From: Streptomyces sp. TRM49041
GTDB taxonomy: Bacteria; Actinomycetota; Actinomycetes; Streptomycetales; Streptomycetaceae
Reading direction: 5' to 3'
Length of the DNA: 42,257 bases
Assembly (NCBI RefSeq): GCF_008271805.1
Contig: NZ_VSRY01000164.1
Coordinates: 3,366-45,622, forward strand
In this document: piece after piece, positions 32,325 through 41,397 of the stretch
Layout: each line of letters begins with the position of its first letter
Position numbering within the stretch: the first letter of the stretch is position 1
The notes under the pieces: model-generated
Told to the model about the DNA's origin: nothing
Seen by the model: only the letters and a program-made list of their open reading frames with translations
Databases searched by the model: none
Program-made: the position numbers and the translations under genes

Positions 32325-33674
32325 TCAGTACCGGTAAGGGTTGTAGCCGGCGTAGTCCCGGTGCGGCGGCGGTGTCCACACGCGGCCCGTCGCGCGGGCC
32401 GCGAACGTCAGCGCCGGACCGGCTATCTCCTTCCGCTGCCACATGTGGTGCAGCAGCTCCTGCTCCCGTGCCATGAAGTCCGGGTCCGCCGCGCCGCGCC
32501 GCGCCCGGTGCCGCAGGAACGCCAGCGTCGTCGCGAACGCCTCGTACTCGCCCACCGACCGTGCCGCCGCCGGGCCGAAGGCGCGCGCCGCGTAGTCGCG
32601 GGCCAGGCTCCGAGCCCGCATCGACGACAGCGCGAGCGGCTCGTCGGACGTGAGCCAGCCGGCCGCCGCGTACGCCGGGAGCTCACCGGATATCGTGCGC
32701 AGCTCGCGCTGCCGCGTCCATATCGCCAGCCACGTCAGCAGCGCCAGCGCGGGCAGCATGAAGGCCCCGTACACGGCGATGAACCCCCACGGCCCGAACG
32801 TCGTCGAACCGTTCCACAGCGCGTGCACACCCATCGCCAGGACCAGGCCCAGCAGCGGCAGCACCACCCGCGACACCTTCCGGCGGCGGGCCGTGACCGC
32901 GGCGAGGCCGAAACCGATGCCGGTGAGCACCGTGAACAGCGGGTGCGCGAACGGCGACATCACGACCCGTACGAAGAACGTCGCCGCCGTGACCGACTCG
33001 ATGCCGGACGTCCCGAACTCCTGGTCCTCGCCGAAGGCGCTGCCCAGATAGAGGATGTTCTCGGTGAACGCGAAGCCGGTCGCGGTGAATCCGGCGATCA
33101 CCACACCGTCGACCAGACCCGTGAAGTCACGTCTTCGGAAGAGGAAGATCAGCAGGATCGCCGCGGCCTTCGCGCTCTCCTCCACGACTGGGGCGATGAC
33201 CGTCGCGCCGAGCGTGTCCGCCGACGTCGGGTCGGCGGTCGCGGTGGCGATCCAGCGCGTCGCGAACGTGTTGGCGACGATCGCGACGAGCGCCGCCGCG
33301 AACGCGCCCCAGGCGAACGCGAACAGCAGGTTCTTCCAAGGGCCCGGCTCCACCCGGTCCAGCCAGCGGAACGCCGCCATCAGCAGCGGCACGGGCAGCA
33401 GGGCCAGCCCCAGACCGACCAGGAAGCCCGCCGTGCCCGTCTGCTCCCGCACGAGAGCGAGGATGACCAGGGCGCAGATCGCCAGCACCAGGCTCACCGC
33501 CGAGGCCCGCACCGCCTTGCTGCGCCAGACGTGCCGCGGCTTGTACCGCCAGCGGGCCCGCTCGGGCACGGCGTCGAACGACGGCTGCGGATGGTACGCC
33601 GGAATGGCCGGCTGGGCGGGGCCGGCCGGCGGAGGGGTCCGCGGCTCGAAGCGGTGCGCGTGCGAATCAGACAC
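32325..33674 (-). CDS. PrsW-family glutamic-type intramembrane protease
   Basis: A 449-aa membrane protein. The cytoplasmic N-terminus is Pro-rich (RFEPRTPPPAGPAQPAIPAY). About eight to nine helices follow, containing the PrsW signatures: APVVEESAKAAAIL with the catalytic Glu pair EE, GFAFTENILYLGSAF with a conserved Glu-Asn, FAHPLFTVLTGIGFG, and MGVHALWNGS. The C-terminal 120 residues are a soluble helical region (SMRARSLARDYAARAFGPAA, REQELLHHMWQRKEIAGPAL) usual for the actinobacterial form. PrsW proteases cut membrane anti-sigma factors, and the target here is unknown. ATG is the start. Confidence 0.88.
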   Translation of the reverse strand: MSDSHAHRFEPRTPPPAGPAQPAIPAYHPQPSFDAVPERARWRYKPRHVWRSKAVRASAVSLVLAICALVILALVREQTGTAGFLVGLGLALLPVPLLMAAFRWLDRVEPGPWKNLLFAFAWGAFAAALVAIVANTFATRWIATATADPTSADTLGATVIAPVVEESAKAAAILLIFLFRRRDFTGLVDGVVIAGFTATGFAFTENILYLGSAFGEDQEFGTSGIESVTAATFFVRVVMSPFAHPLFTVLTGIGFGLAAVTARRRKVSRVVLPLLGLVLAMGVHALWNGSTTFGPWGFIAVYGAFMLPALALLTWLAIWTRQRELRTISGELPAYAAAGWLTSDEPLALSSMRARSLARDYAARAFGPAAARSVGEYEAFATTLAFLRHRARRGAADPDFMAREQELLHHMWQRKEIAGPALTFAARATGRVWTPPPHRDYAGYNPYRY

Positions 33675-33757
33675 CCGACCGACCCTAGACGGCGGCAGTG
33701 ACAGTCCGCGACCGTGTTGTGGACGGTTGCGGCAGGGCTGTTACGCCGGCCGGCACC

Positions 33758-33785
33758 GGCGTTCCGTACTCGGCGTTCCGTACTC
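33758..33785. repeat. 14-bp tandem repeat, two copies
   Basis: GGCGTTCCGTACTC occurs twice in direct tandem in the gap between the prsW-like gene start and the end of trmB. No role is apparent. Confidence 0.6.
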
Positions 33786-33821
33786 GGCGGTCAGCACCGG
33801 CGGCGCGGATGCTGCCCGCGG

Positions 33822-34721
33822 CTACCCGCGGGCGAACAGCAGGTCATGGACGACGTGGCCCTTGTCCAGGCCCTGCCCCTCGAACCGGGTGAGCGGCCGG
33901 AACTCCGGCCGGGGCGCGTACCCGCCGCCGGGCACCGTGTTCCCGAAGTCCGGGTGTGCGGTCAGCACCTCCAGCATCTGCTCCGCGTACGGCTCCCAGT
34001 CCGTCGCGCAGTGCAGGACCGCGCCCGGCTTCATGCGGGTCGCGAGCAGGCTCAGGAACTCCGGCTGGATCAGCCGCCTCTTGTGGTGCCGCTTCTTGGG
34101 CCACGGGTCGGGGAAGTACACGCGTACGCCGTCGAGCGCGGCGGGCGGCAGCATCTCGCGCAGCAGGATGATCGCGTCGCCGTTCGCGACCCGTACGTTC
34201 GTCAGCCCGGCCCGCTCGGCGAGGCCCAGCAGGTTGCCCTGGCCCGGGGTGTGGACGTCCACGGCGAGGATGCCGGTCGACGGGTCGTCGGCGGCCATGC
34301 GCGCGGTGGCCTCGCCCATGCCGAAGCCGATCTCCAGGACGACCGGCAGCCCACCGAACATCTCGTCCAGGTCCAGGACACGCTGCCCGTCGATGTCCAG
34401 GCCCCAGGAGGGCCACAGGCGGCGCAGGGCGTCGGCCTGACCGGCGGTGACCCGGCTGCGGCGGGGCTGGAAGCTGCGGATGCGCCGCTCGAAGTGCGAC
34501 CCGGCCGGGTCGGGCGACGGGCCGGTCCCGTCGGGGAACATCCGGCTGCCGCGCCGCGCGGCGGGCATGCCGGACTCCCCGCCGGGAGCCTGGGGCGCCT
34601 CGGGTACGGGAGCCACCGCCGGCGCTTCCGGCGCGGCAGGAGCCTCGGGCGCGGCAGGAGCCTCGGGCTCGGTGCGGGCGGGGTACGTGGGGGGCGTGCT
34701 CAACGCGGTCTTCTCGGACAC
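33822..34721 (-). CDS. trmB: tRNA (guanine-46-N7)-methyltransferase
   Basis: A 299-aa protein that makes m7G46 in tRNA using SAM. After a low-complexity N-terminus of about 60 residues (three EAPAAP repeats) the TrmB fold begins: RRIRSFQPRRSRVTAGQADA, motif I VVLEIGFGMGEATARMA, the acidic VDVHTPG, and the family hallmark VYFPDPWPKKRHHKRRLIQP. TDWEPYAEQML and PRPEFRPLTRFEGQGL follow near the end. The GTG start encodes VSEKTALSTPPTYP. Long repeat-bearing N-termini are usual for Streptomyces TrmB. The gene to its right on the same strand is separated by 35 bases. Confidence 0.92.
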   Translation of the reverse strand: MSEKTALSTPPTYPARTEPEAPAAPEAPAAPEAPAVAPVPEAPQAPGGESGMPAARRGSRMFPDGTGPSPDPAGSHFERRIRSFQPRRSRVTAGQADALRRLWPSWGLDIDGQRVLDLDEMFGGLPVVLEIGFGMGEATARMAADDPSTGILAVDVHTPGQGNLLGLAERAGLTNVRVANGDAIILLREMLPPAALDGVRVYFPDPWPKKRHHKRRLIQPEFLSLLATRMKPGAVLHCATDWEPYAEQMLEVLTAHPDFGNTVPGGGYAPRPEFRPLTRFEGQGLDKGHVVHDLLFARG

Positions 34722-34756
34722 AGTGCTGTCGATTCTACGAACCCTTCCCGGAACCC

Positions 34757-35968
34757 CTATCCGTCCAGGTGCGCCAGGGCCCGCCGCGCCACCTCCCGCC
34801 CGATCGGCAGGGACGCCGTGGCCGCCGGTGAGGGCGCGTTCAGCACGTGGACCGTACGCGGCGCCTCCCGGATCAGGAAGTCGTCGACGAGCGTCCCGTC
34901 CCGCAGCACCGCCTGCGCCCGCACCCCCGCCGGTGCGGGCCGCAGGTCCTCGGTCTCCACGGCCGGCAGCAGCCGCCGCACCGCGTCCGTGAACGCCCGC
35001 TTCGACAGCGACCTGCGCAGCTCGCCCGCCCCGTACCGCCAGTGCCGCCGGGCGATCGTCCACGAGCCGGGCCACGCCAGCGTCCCGGCCAGCTCCCCGG
35101 GCCGTACGACCGGCCAGCGGTAGCCCTCGCGGGCCAGTGCGGGCACCGCGTTAGGCCCGACGTGCATGCCCCCGTCGACGCCGCGCGTGAGGTGCACGCC
35201 CAGGAACGGGAACGCCGGGTCCGGCACCGGATAGACCAGCCCCCGCACCAGCTCGGGCCTGGCCAGCTCGTAGTACTCGCCCCGGAACGGCACGATCCGC
35301 ATGCCCGGCTCGTCGCCCGCGAGCCGGGCCACCGCGTCGCAGTGCAGCCCCGCGCAGTTCACCAGCACCCGCGCGCGCACCACCGCGCGGTCCGCCGTGC
35401 GGACCGCCACGCCCCAGGGGCGCCGGTCGACGGCGGTGACCCGCGCCCCGTACCGCACGTCGGCGCCGGACGACTCGGCGAGCTGCGCGGCCACCGCCCC
35501 GTAGTCGCAGATCCCGGTCGTGCCGACGTGGATGGCGGCCTGCCCCCGCACCTGTGGCTCGTACGCGCTGATCTGCGCGGGGCCGAGCTCGTGCACCGGG
35601 ATGCCGTTCTCCCGGCCGCGCTGGACGAGGGCGTGCAGCCGGGGCAGCTCGGCCCGGTCGGTGGCGACGATCAGCTTGCCGGTGACCTCGTGGGGCAGCC
35701 CGTACTCGGCGCAGAACTTGACCATCTCGGCCGCGCCCCGCACCGCGTACCGGGCCTTGAGCGAGCCGGGCCGGTAGTAGATGCCGCTGTGGATCACGCC
35801 GCTGTTGCGGCCCGTCTGATGCCGGGCCGGTCCGGGCTCCTTCTCCAGGACGGTCACCCGGGTCCCGGGCGCTGCCCGGGAGAGCGCGTACGCCGTCGAC
35901 AGCCCGATGATCCCTCCGCCGATCACCAGGATGTCGCAGTCGAACATGCCGTCGCCGAACCCGGACAC
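34757..35968 (-). CDS. lhgO: L-2-hydroxyglutarate oxidase
   Basis: A 403-aa FAD-dependent oxidase of the DAO superfamily that converts L-2-hydroxyglutarate to 2-oxoglutarate. The dinucleotide fold is near the N-terminus, DILVIGGGIIGLSTAYAL. Family marks are HQTGRNSGVIHSGIYY, EYGLPHEVTGKLIVA, VNCAGLHCDAVARLAG, PFRGEYYEL and FPFLGVHLTRGVDGGMHVGP. GTG at 35968 is 8 bases after GGGAGG. GTG at 35977 abuts the ribosome binding site, and ATG at 35938 is a third option. The C-terminus AAPS-type FAD contact reads NAPSPAATASLPIG. It probably acts at the membrane face feeding electrons to quinone or oxygen. Confidence 0.88.
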   Translation of the reverse strand: MSGFGDGMFDCDILVIGGGIIGLSTAYALSRAAPGTRVTVLEKEPGPARHQTGRNSGVIHSGIYYRPGSLKARYAVRGAAEMVKFCAEYGLPHEVTGKLIVATDRAELPRLHALVQRGRENGIPVHELGPAQISAYEPQVRGQAAIHVGTTGICDYGAVAAQLAESSGADVRYGARVTAVDRRPWGVAVRTADRAVVRARVLVNCAGLHCDAVARLAGDEPGMRIVPFRGEYYELARPELVRGLVYPVPDPAFPFLGVHLTRGVDGGMHVGPNAVPALAREGYRWPVVRPGELAGTLAWPGSWTIARRHWRYGAGELRRSLSKRAFTDAVRRLLPAVETEDLRPAPAGVRAQAVLRDGTLVDDFLIREAPRTVHVLNAPSPAATASLPIGREVARRALAHLDG

Positions 35969-36125
35969 CTGTGCCACCTCCCACCCCGATAGTGCACTGG
36001 CCCGCTGACAACGCCGTTAAACCAGGCGAGGGAGGCGGTGGGAGATGGATCACGCCAGGTGGACGGGGGTGTTCCGAGGCAGGCCGATGTGTCCCGGGCC
36101 GTCCGGTGCGTTCCGCTGTGGGTCC

Positions 36126-36180
36126 GCCCGGTGGGCCCCGCCCGCTAGGCCCCGCCCGGTGGGCCCCGCCCGCTAGGCCG
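36126..36180. repeat. 28-bp tandem repeat spanning the stop of the downstream regulator
   Basis: Two copies (26 of 28 bases shared) of GCCCGGTGGGCCCCGCCCGC followed by TAGGCC. The second copy contains the TAG stop of the regulator gene and the first an equivalent TAG, so the gene end has been duplicated. Confidence 0.6.
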
Positions 36181-37831
36181 GGGCCATCAGCAGCGGCCGG
36201 GCCCGCTCGCGCAGCTCCGCGACGCGCGGCTCGTCGCCGTACGGCTCCAGGCGGTGCAGCAGATCCCGTACGTACTCGGTCGTACGGGCCGACGAGATCC
36301 GCCCGGCGACCTCCACCGCGCGTGTGCCCGCCGCGCAGGCCGCGTCGAGGTTCCCCGACTCCAGTTCGGCCACGGCGCTCACCACCAGTCGTAGACCGTG
36401 CGAGCGTACGAACTCCTCCGTCGGCCGCGACAGCGCCTGCTCCGTGAAGCGGCGTACCTGCCGGGGCGCCTTCAGGTCCCGGTAGCACTCGGCGGCGTCG
36501 GCGGCGAACCGGTCGTACGAGTAGAAGCCCAGCCAGGACGGGTCGGCGTCGCCGTCCCGCGACCGCTCCAGCCACCCCTCGGCGGCCTTCAGGGCAGCCC
36601 CGGCCGCCGCCGCGTCGCCCGCCTTGGCGTGGGCCCGCGCCTCCACGAGCCGGAAGAACGACATCGTGCGCGCCGTGGCCAGCCCGCGGTTCCGCTCCAG
36701 CGCCGCCTGCGCCAGGTCCACACCCTCGTCGGCGAAGCCTCTGTACGTGGCCTGCAGTGACATCGACGCCAGTACGTACCCGCCCAGCGGCACGTCGGCC
36801 GCCGCGCGCGCGAGCCGGAGCGCCTGGATGTAGTACCGCTGGGCCGCCTCCTGCTGGCCGGTGTCGAAGGCCATCCAGCCGGCCAGCCGGGTCAGCTCGG
36901 CGGTCGCCCCGAACAGGGCGCGGCCGACCTCGTCCGAGTACGAGCCGAGCAGCAGGGGCGCGGCATCCACGCGCAGGCACTCCGGGACCATCGAGGAACG
37001 CCAGTCCCCGCCGCCGTACTTGGAGTCCCAGCGCCGGGCGTCCTCGGCGGCCTCCCGAAGCTTGGCCACGTCGCTGTGCCCCACGCGCGCGTGCCCCTCC
37101 GGAGGGGGCTCGTCGACCGTCGCGACGGGTGTGGTGACGACGGCTCCCGTGGTTGCGGCCGTGCTCCCCGCGGGGGCTCCCGCTCCGTTCGCCGCGGCTC
37201 CGGGCGGGCCTCCCGCCGCTTTACCGACCGCGGCGGCCCCGGCCCCGGTGTCGGCGCCCGCGCCGCCCGGTCCCGATCCGCCCGGCCCAGGCCCCTGTCC
37301 TGGACCCGTGCCCGTGCCCGTCGCAGCGCCGTCCGCCGTCTCCGCGCGCGTGACACGCCGCTCCACGGACGGGTCGGCCGGCGTGATCAGCCAGCGCGAC
37401 GCGGGAGTCGCGTACGCGCTCACCGCGAACGACCCGGCCAGGGACTGCCAGATGCCGCCCCCGCCCGCACGGCGGCCCGCCAGGTCGAGCCGGTACAGCT
37501 CCGTCGCCGACTTGACGGCCTCGCCCACGTCGCGCGGGAACGCAAGCCCGACCTCCGGCGCCGGGTCGGCGTCCGCGAGGCCGATCTCGTGCAGGGGCAC
37601 GGGTCGGCCGAGCTTCTGCCCGATCGCGGCGGCGATGAGGTGCGGCGCGGCGCCCTGCGGAATCATGCCCTTGGACACCCACCTGGCCACCGACGTCTTG
37701 TCGTACCGCAGGGTCAAACCGCGTTGTGCCCCGAGGTCGTTGACGCGCCGGGCCAGTCCGGCATTGCTGATCCCGGCGAGGGCGAGGACGGTGCCGAGCT
37801 TCTCGTTCGGTCCGCGTAGCTCCCTGGACAT
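36173..37831 (-). CDS. HTH/TPR-like regulator resembling Streptomyces sporulation-associated proteins
   Basis: A 552-aa protein. The N-terminal 100 residues hold a DNA-binding-type region, with MSRELRGPNEKLGTVLALAG and LRYDKTSVARWVSKGMIPQG, followed by PHLIAAAIGQKLGRPVPLHE. A Gly/Ala/Pro-rich variable linker (about 165-240, with runs such as GTGTGPGQGPGPGGSGPGG) leads to a helical repeat region (about 260-550; QQEAAQRYYIQALRLARAAA, SMSLQATYRGFADEGVDLAQ) like TPR. The overall pattern resembles Streptomyces regulators of differentiation and antibiotic production (ORF1590/NsdA type), and I am only moderately sure of the subgroup. The ATG start is clear from the HTH onset. A longer open frame upstream to 38281 is not accepted. 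Confidence 0.78.
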   Translation of the reverse strand: MSRELRGPNEKLGTVLALAGISNAGLARRVNDLGAQRGLTLRYDKTSVARWVSKGMIPQGAAPHLIAAAIGQKLGRPVPLHEIGLADADPAPEVGLAFPRDVGEAVKSATELYRLDLAGRRAGGGGIWQSLAGSFAVSAYATPASRWLITPADPSVERRVTRAETADGAATGTGTGPGQGPGPGGSGPGGAGADTGAGAAAVGKAAGGPPGAAANGAGAPAGSTAATTGAVVTTPVATVDEPPPEGHARVGHSDVAKLREAAEDARRWDSKYGGGDWRSSMVPECLRVDAAPLLLGSYSDEVGRALFGATAELTRLAGWMAFDTGQQEAAQRYYIQALRLARAAADVPLGGYVLASMSLQATYRGFADEGVDLAQAALERNRGLATARTMSFFRLVEARAHAKAGDAAAAGAALKAAEGWLERSRDGDADPSWLGFYSYDRFAADAAECYRDLKAPRQVRRFTEQALSRPTEEFVRSHGLRLVVSAVAELESGNLDAACAAGTRAVEVAGRISSARTTEYVRDLLHRLEPYGDEPRVAELRERARPLLMAPA

Positions 37832-38536
37832 GCGCCACCCCTCGACACCCAGACGGCCGCCGCACTGCCAGGCATAGGCGCGCGGCATTCGTAAACCCAG
37901 CGTAGTTCGCCGCATCCCTACCGTTAAGAGGCGGTGTTCCCTATGGCGGGATTGTTGTGCGTACGGGACGTCGGCGTGCGCCCGACTCCCCGTCGCCGTG
38001 CTCCCGGTGTGTGGCCGTGCGCCCGCCCGTGCGCTCTGGCCGGTCTTGTGGGGGGAGCGCTTCCATGGTGCTGCGTGGGTCGGCCCGCTGGGCGGAAACC
38101 AGTGGGCTGGGGGACACCGTCGCCTCATTCCCCGCGGGCGACGGACCGGTCCGGGGGGCGAGCAGCGCCCCTCGGATCGCGCGTGAGAACAACAGTTGAG
38201 ACCAAAGTTGTTGATAAACGTACGGTCTGGTGGGCGCGGAGAATGGCTGAATGATGCCCATCGTTCGACCGGTCGAACCACCCGGATTCAGAACGGAACT
38301 GCCTGATCCGAGTCCCCGCGGAGGGAGTTGACCGGCACCACAACCACGCCGTCACCACATCGCCAAATGCCAGGGGCGCGTTCCCGTTTACGTGCGCGCC
38401 GCCCTGAGGACCTCCTGTGCGCCCCTTGTCGTGGCAGCATGTCTCCATCGGCACCCTCGACGCACGCGCCGCCCTGGCGGCACGCGCCGAGCGAGCCGCG
38501 AGTGGCTGACGATGTCCACAGGCTGTGGAGGCGGCG
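37832..38536. other. long divergent intergenic region with palindromes
   Basis: About 700 bases between divergent genes with no convincing coding frame. It contains a perfect 16-bp palindrome GTTCGACCGGTCGAAC at 38263-38278. An AT-richer stretch lies before it (38180-38220), with an AACAAC/GTTGTT inverted pair. At 38515-38529 is TCCACAG-G-CTGTGGA, whose right arm covers part of the ribosome binding site of the next gene. Promoters for both flanking genes are expected here. Confidence 0.5.
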
Positions 38537-40654
38537 ATGCGCTGGCTGGTGGGATGGAGCAGTATCGCCGCGAGCTTCGGCACGGTAGGAGCCGTCAGCG
38601 ACGCCGACGACGGCCCCACCATGCAACCCGTCGGCGGGCAACTCCTCTGGGGCGACCCCGACCCCCTCTGGGCCGTCGGCGACTGGCGCCCCGACGAGAT
38701 CCGCGTCGTCACCGTCGCCCCCGACATCCGCCTCGCCGTCCTCGGCTGCTGCGCCGCCACCGACGAGCAACTCAAGGTCGGCCTGTTCGCCGCACGCGGC
38801 GGCGCCCTGCGCCACCTCACCGCCTGGCCCGGCAGCTACACCGCCGTCGTCCAGACCGGCCGCCGCATCACCGTCGCCGCCGACCTCGCGGGCGCCCGCC
38901 CCGTCTTCCACACCCCCTGGGCAAACGGCACCGCCTACGCCACCGCCGCCCTCCCCCTCGCCGACCTCATCGAGGCCCAGCTCGACATCGGCCACCTCGC
39001 CGCCCTCCTCGCCTGCCCCGAAACCCCCGAAGCGCTCCGCGACTCCACTCCCTACGCAGGCGTCAAACGCGTCCCGCCCGGCCACGCCCTCGTCCTCCGC
39101 GAAGGCTCCCGCGAGATCACCGGCTACGAACCGGTCGCCTCCCTCGCCGTCGCGGCTCCCCAACTCGAACCCGAACGCGCCGTCGAAGGCGTCCGCGACG
39201 CCCTCGTCGAAGCCGTACGCGCCCGCCTCACCGCCCCACGCCACGCCCCCGTCACCCTCCCGCCCGACCCCGGCCCCGTACCCGGCATGGGCCCCGCCGA
39301 CCGTCGCGCCGCCCGCGGCGACGCACCCGCCCCCGGCATCGGCGCCGACCTCTCCGGCGGCAGCGCCTCAAGCACCCTCGCCCTCCTCGCCGCAGGACTC
39401 CCCGGCGTACCCGGCACCATCACCGGCCACGGCGGCACCGGCGCCGGCGAACGCCTCCTCGCCGTCACCTTCAACGACCTCACCACGGCCACCCGCGAAC
39501 CCGGCCACACCGCCGAACTCGAACGCGCCCGCGCCCTCGCCGAGAACCCCCGCCTCCACCACGTCGTCGTCGCCGCGGCCGACGAGGCCCTTCCGTACAC
39601 CGACCTCGAAGGCCCCCTCACCGACGAACCGGGCCCCGCCCTCGTCACCGCCGCCCGCCACCGCCGCCGCCTCGCCGCGGGCAGCGCCGACCACCTCACC
39701 GGATACGGCGCCCGCCAAGTCCTCGACGCCCACCCGGCCCGCCTCGCCGACCTCCTCATGGACCGCAGACGCCGCCATCTGCTGCGCCCCGTCACCGCCC
39801 TCGCCCGCGCCACCGGCCCCTCCGCCGGCTCCCTCCTCGTCCCGCTCACCGTCTACCGGGCCGCCCGCCGACTCGCCCGCACCCCCTACCGCGCCGGGCT
39901 CGAAGCCGCCGCGGGCCGCCTCCTCGACGCCAACCGCGCCCTCGCCGTCATCAGCGACCCCGGCGGCCCCCTCGACGCCTCCCTCGCCGCCCTCGCCTGG
40001 TCCCGGCCCGGCCCCGCCGCACGCTGGCTCACCGGCGAGGCACTCGCGGAGGTCTCGGTCCGCCTTCACTCGGCGGCCACCCGCCCCACCTCCGTCCAGC
40101 GCCCCGGCGAGGCCCGCGCCCGCGCCGCCCTCGCCCGGCACGCCGCCGACCACCGCGTCCTCGACCAGGCCGCCGAAATCCGCAGCCAGCGCCTCCACGC
40201 CCCCTTCTTCGACAACCAGGTCGTACGCGCCTGCCGCGACCTCCCGGAGTCACTCCGCGTCCGTCCCGGCGCCCGCGCCGACATCCTGCGCGCCGTCCTC
40301 GCCGGCACCGGCATCCACGACCTGCCCCCCGGCTGGGGCACCCCCACCCCGGCTCCCTCGCCGACCGCCGTACGCGCCGGCCTCCGCGTCGCCCTCCCGC
40401 AGCTGCTCACCCTCTTCGATGCGCCGCTCCTCGCCGACGCCGGACTGATCGAGGCCCGCGTCGTCCGCACCGCCCTGCGCGCCGCCGCCGACGGCGAACC
40501 CGTCGCCCTCGACGGCCTCGCCGACCTTGTCTCCACCGAACTGTGGCTACGCCGCCTCCTGGCCCGCCGCGGCACCTGCTGGTCCGGCACGGCCGCCCCA
40601 CGGCGCCGCGCCGTCGCCGCGGGCGTACCGCTCCGCCCGACGCTCCGCTCGTAG
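38537..40654 (+). CDS. asparagine-synthase-related protein, probably catalytically altered
   Basis: A 705-aa protein. It has an N-terminal domain resembling the glutaminase-like fold but without catalytic Cys at position 2 (MRWLVGWSSIAASFG). A C-terminal domain resembles asparagine synthase B, beta-lactam synthetase or lasso cyclase (about 270-650; DLSGGSASSTLALLAAGLPG, GYGARQVLDAHPARLADLLM, HAPFFDNQVVRACRDLP). The PPi loop usually reads SGGxDS. Here it is SGGSASS, with Ala in place of the Asp. No lasso precursor or leader peptidase is nearby. The start is ATG after GTGGAGG, which can be masked by a 7-bp hairpin. Codon use is strikingly C-rich at third positions. Confidence 0.78.
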   Translation: MRWLVGWSSIAASFGTVGAVSDADDGPTMQPVGGQLLWGDPDPLWAVGDWRPDEIRVVTVAPDIRLAVLGCCAATDEQLKVGLFAARGGALRHLTAWPGSYTAVVQTGRRITVAADLAGARPVFHTPWANGTAYATAALPLADLIEAQLDIGHLAALLACPETPEALRDSTPYAGVKRVPPGHALVLREGSREITGYEPVASLAVAAPQLEPERAVEGVRDALVEAVRARLTAPRHAPVTLPPDPGPVPGMGPADRRAARGDAPAPGIGADLSGGSASSTLALLAAGLPGVPGTITGHGGTGAGERLLAVTFNDLTTATREPGHTAELERARALAENPRLHHVVVAAADEALPYTDLEGPLTDEPGPALVTAARHRRRLAAGSADHLTGYGARQVLDAHPARLADLLMDRRRRHLLRPVTALARATGPSAGSLLVPLTVYRAARRLARTPYRAGLEAAAGRLLDANRALAVISDPGGPLDASLAALAWSRPGPAARWLTGEALAEVSVRLHSAATRPTSVQRPGEARARAALARHAADHRVLDQAAEIRSQRLHAPFFDNQVVRACRDLPESLRVRPGARADILRAVLAGTGIHDLPPGWGTPTPAPSPTAVRAGLRVALPQLLTLFDAPLLADAGLIEARVVRTALRAAADGEPVALDGLADLVSTELWLRRLLARRGTCWSGTAAPRRRAVAAGVPLRPTLRS

Positions 40655-40710
40655 ACCGACCGGTCGGGCCCGGTACGCCCGTCCGCGCCTGCCCGGTACG
40701 ACCCTCTGCG

Positions 40711-41397
40711 TCAGCCCGGTATCAGGTCACCGAGGGCATCGGCCATGAGCAGCCACATCGGCTGCGCCCCGGTCCCGAACGCCGCGGCGAGCGCGTACCC
40801 GAGCGCCGCCTCCACCGCCCGCACTCTGACGCCCTCCTCCCACCGGGCCAGGACGACACCGTCCCCGTCCGACGAGAAGCCCCCGATCCGCTGCCTGCCG
40901 CGGAGCAGCCGGCTCTCCGCCATGGAGTCGGGTACGAGCCGGTACACGATCCCGTCGTACGGGACGTCCACCCGGAACGACCCCCGCGTCAACCGCCCCT
41001 TCCCGGGCCTGATCGGCACGTCGGCGCCGTCGACGGTGAGCGAGAGCAGCGCGCCGTCGCGCGTACCGACGGGAATGTGCGCGTCGACCCGGTCTACGCC
41101 GTCGGCCCGCCGGACGGCGATCCCCGGGACGGCATCGCCGTGGACGGTCACCGCCCCGCCGACGGTGTCCAGCGAGACGCGGATACCCCCGAAGAGAACG
41201 TCCTCGGCGACTCTCACAACGGCGCTGTACGCCTCACCCGCCTCACCCCCCTCACTCGACTCAGTCGCCGTACCCGTCGCGGTCGGCTCGTCGCGCTCCA
41301 CGCGTTCCCCCTGCTGCTCATGGTCCTGTGACGGTTGGTCGTCCGCCGGTACCAGCATGACGTGGCCGCAGCCGACGCTCGGCTCCGGCTCGGTCAC
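40711..41397 (-). CDS. hypothetical protein of a two-gene unit
   Basis: A 228-aa soluble protein starting VTEPEPSVGCGHVMLVPADD. It has an acidic low-complexity segment and then a beta-rich region (VLFGGIRVSLDTVGGAVTVH, VDAHIPVGTRDGALLSLTVD, SFRVDVPYDGIVYRLVPDSM). The C-terminal part is more helical and hydrophobic (AVEAALGYALAAAFG). The GTG start overlaps the stop of the upstream gene (GTGA), which shows coupling to the NPCBM-like protein. I do not recognise a named family. Confidence 0.6.
   Translation of the reverse strand: MTEPEPSVGCGHVMLVPADDQPSQDHEQQGERVERDEPTATGTATESSEGGEAGEAYSAVVRVAEDVLFGGIRVSLDTVGGAVTVHGDAVPGIAVRRADGVDRVDAHIPVGTRDGALLSLTVDGADVPIRPGKGRLTRGSFRVDVPYDGIVYRLVPDSMAESRLLRGRQRIGGFSSDGDGVVLARWEEGVRVRAVEAALGYALAAAFGTGAQPMWLLMADALGDLIPG

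Noticed and set aside
37941..38281. Upstream extension of the HTH/TPR regulator to 38281
   Set aside because: The added 150 residues are Arg/Pro/Ser-rich with no family match; the known N-terminal pattern begins at MSRELRGP.
38288..39244. 318-aa minus-strand Gly/Asp/Glu-rich frame
   Set aside because: Antisense shadow of the asparagine-synthase-like gene; low-complexity composition.
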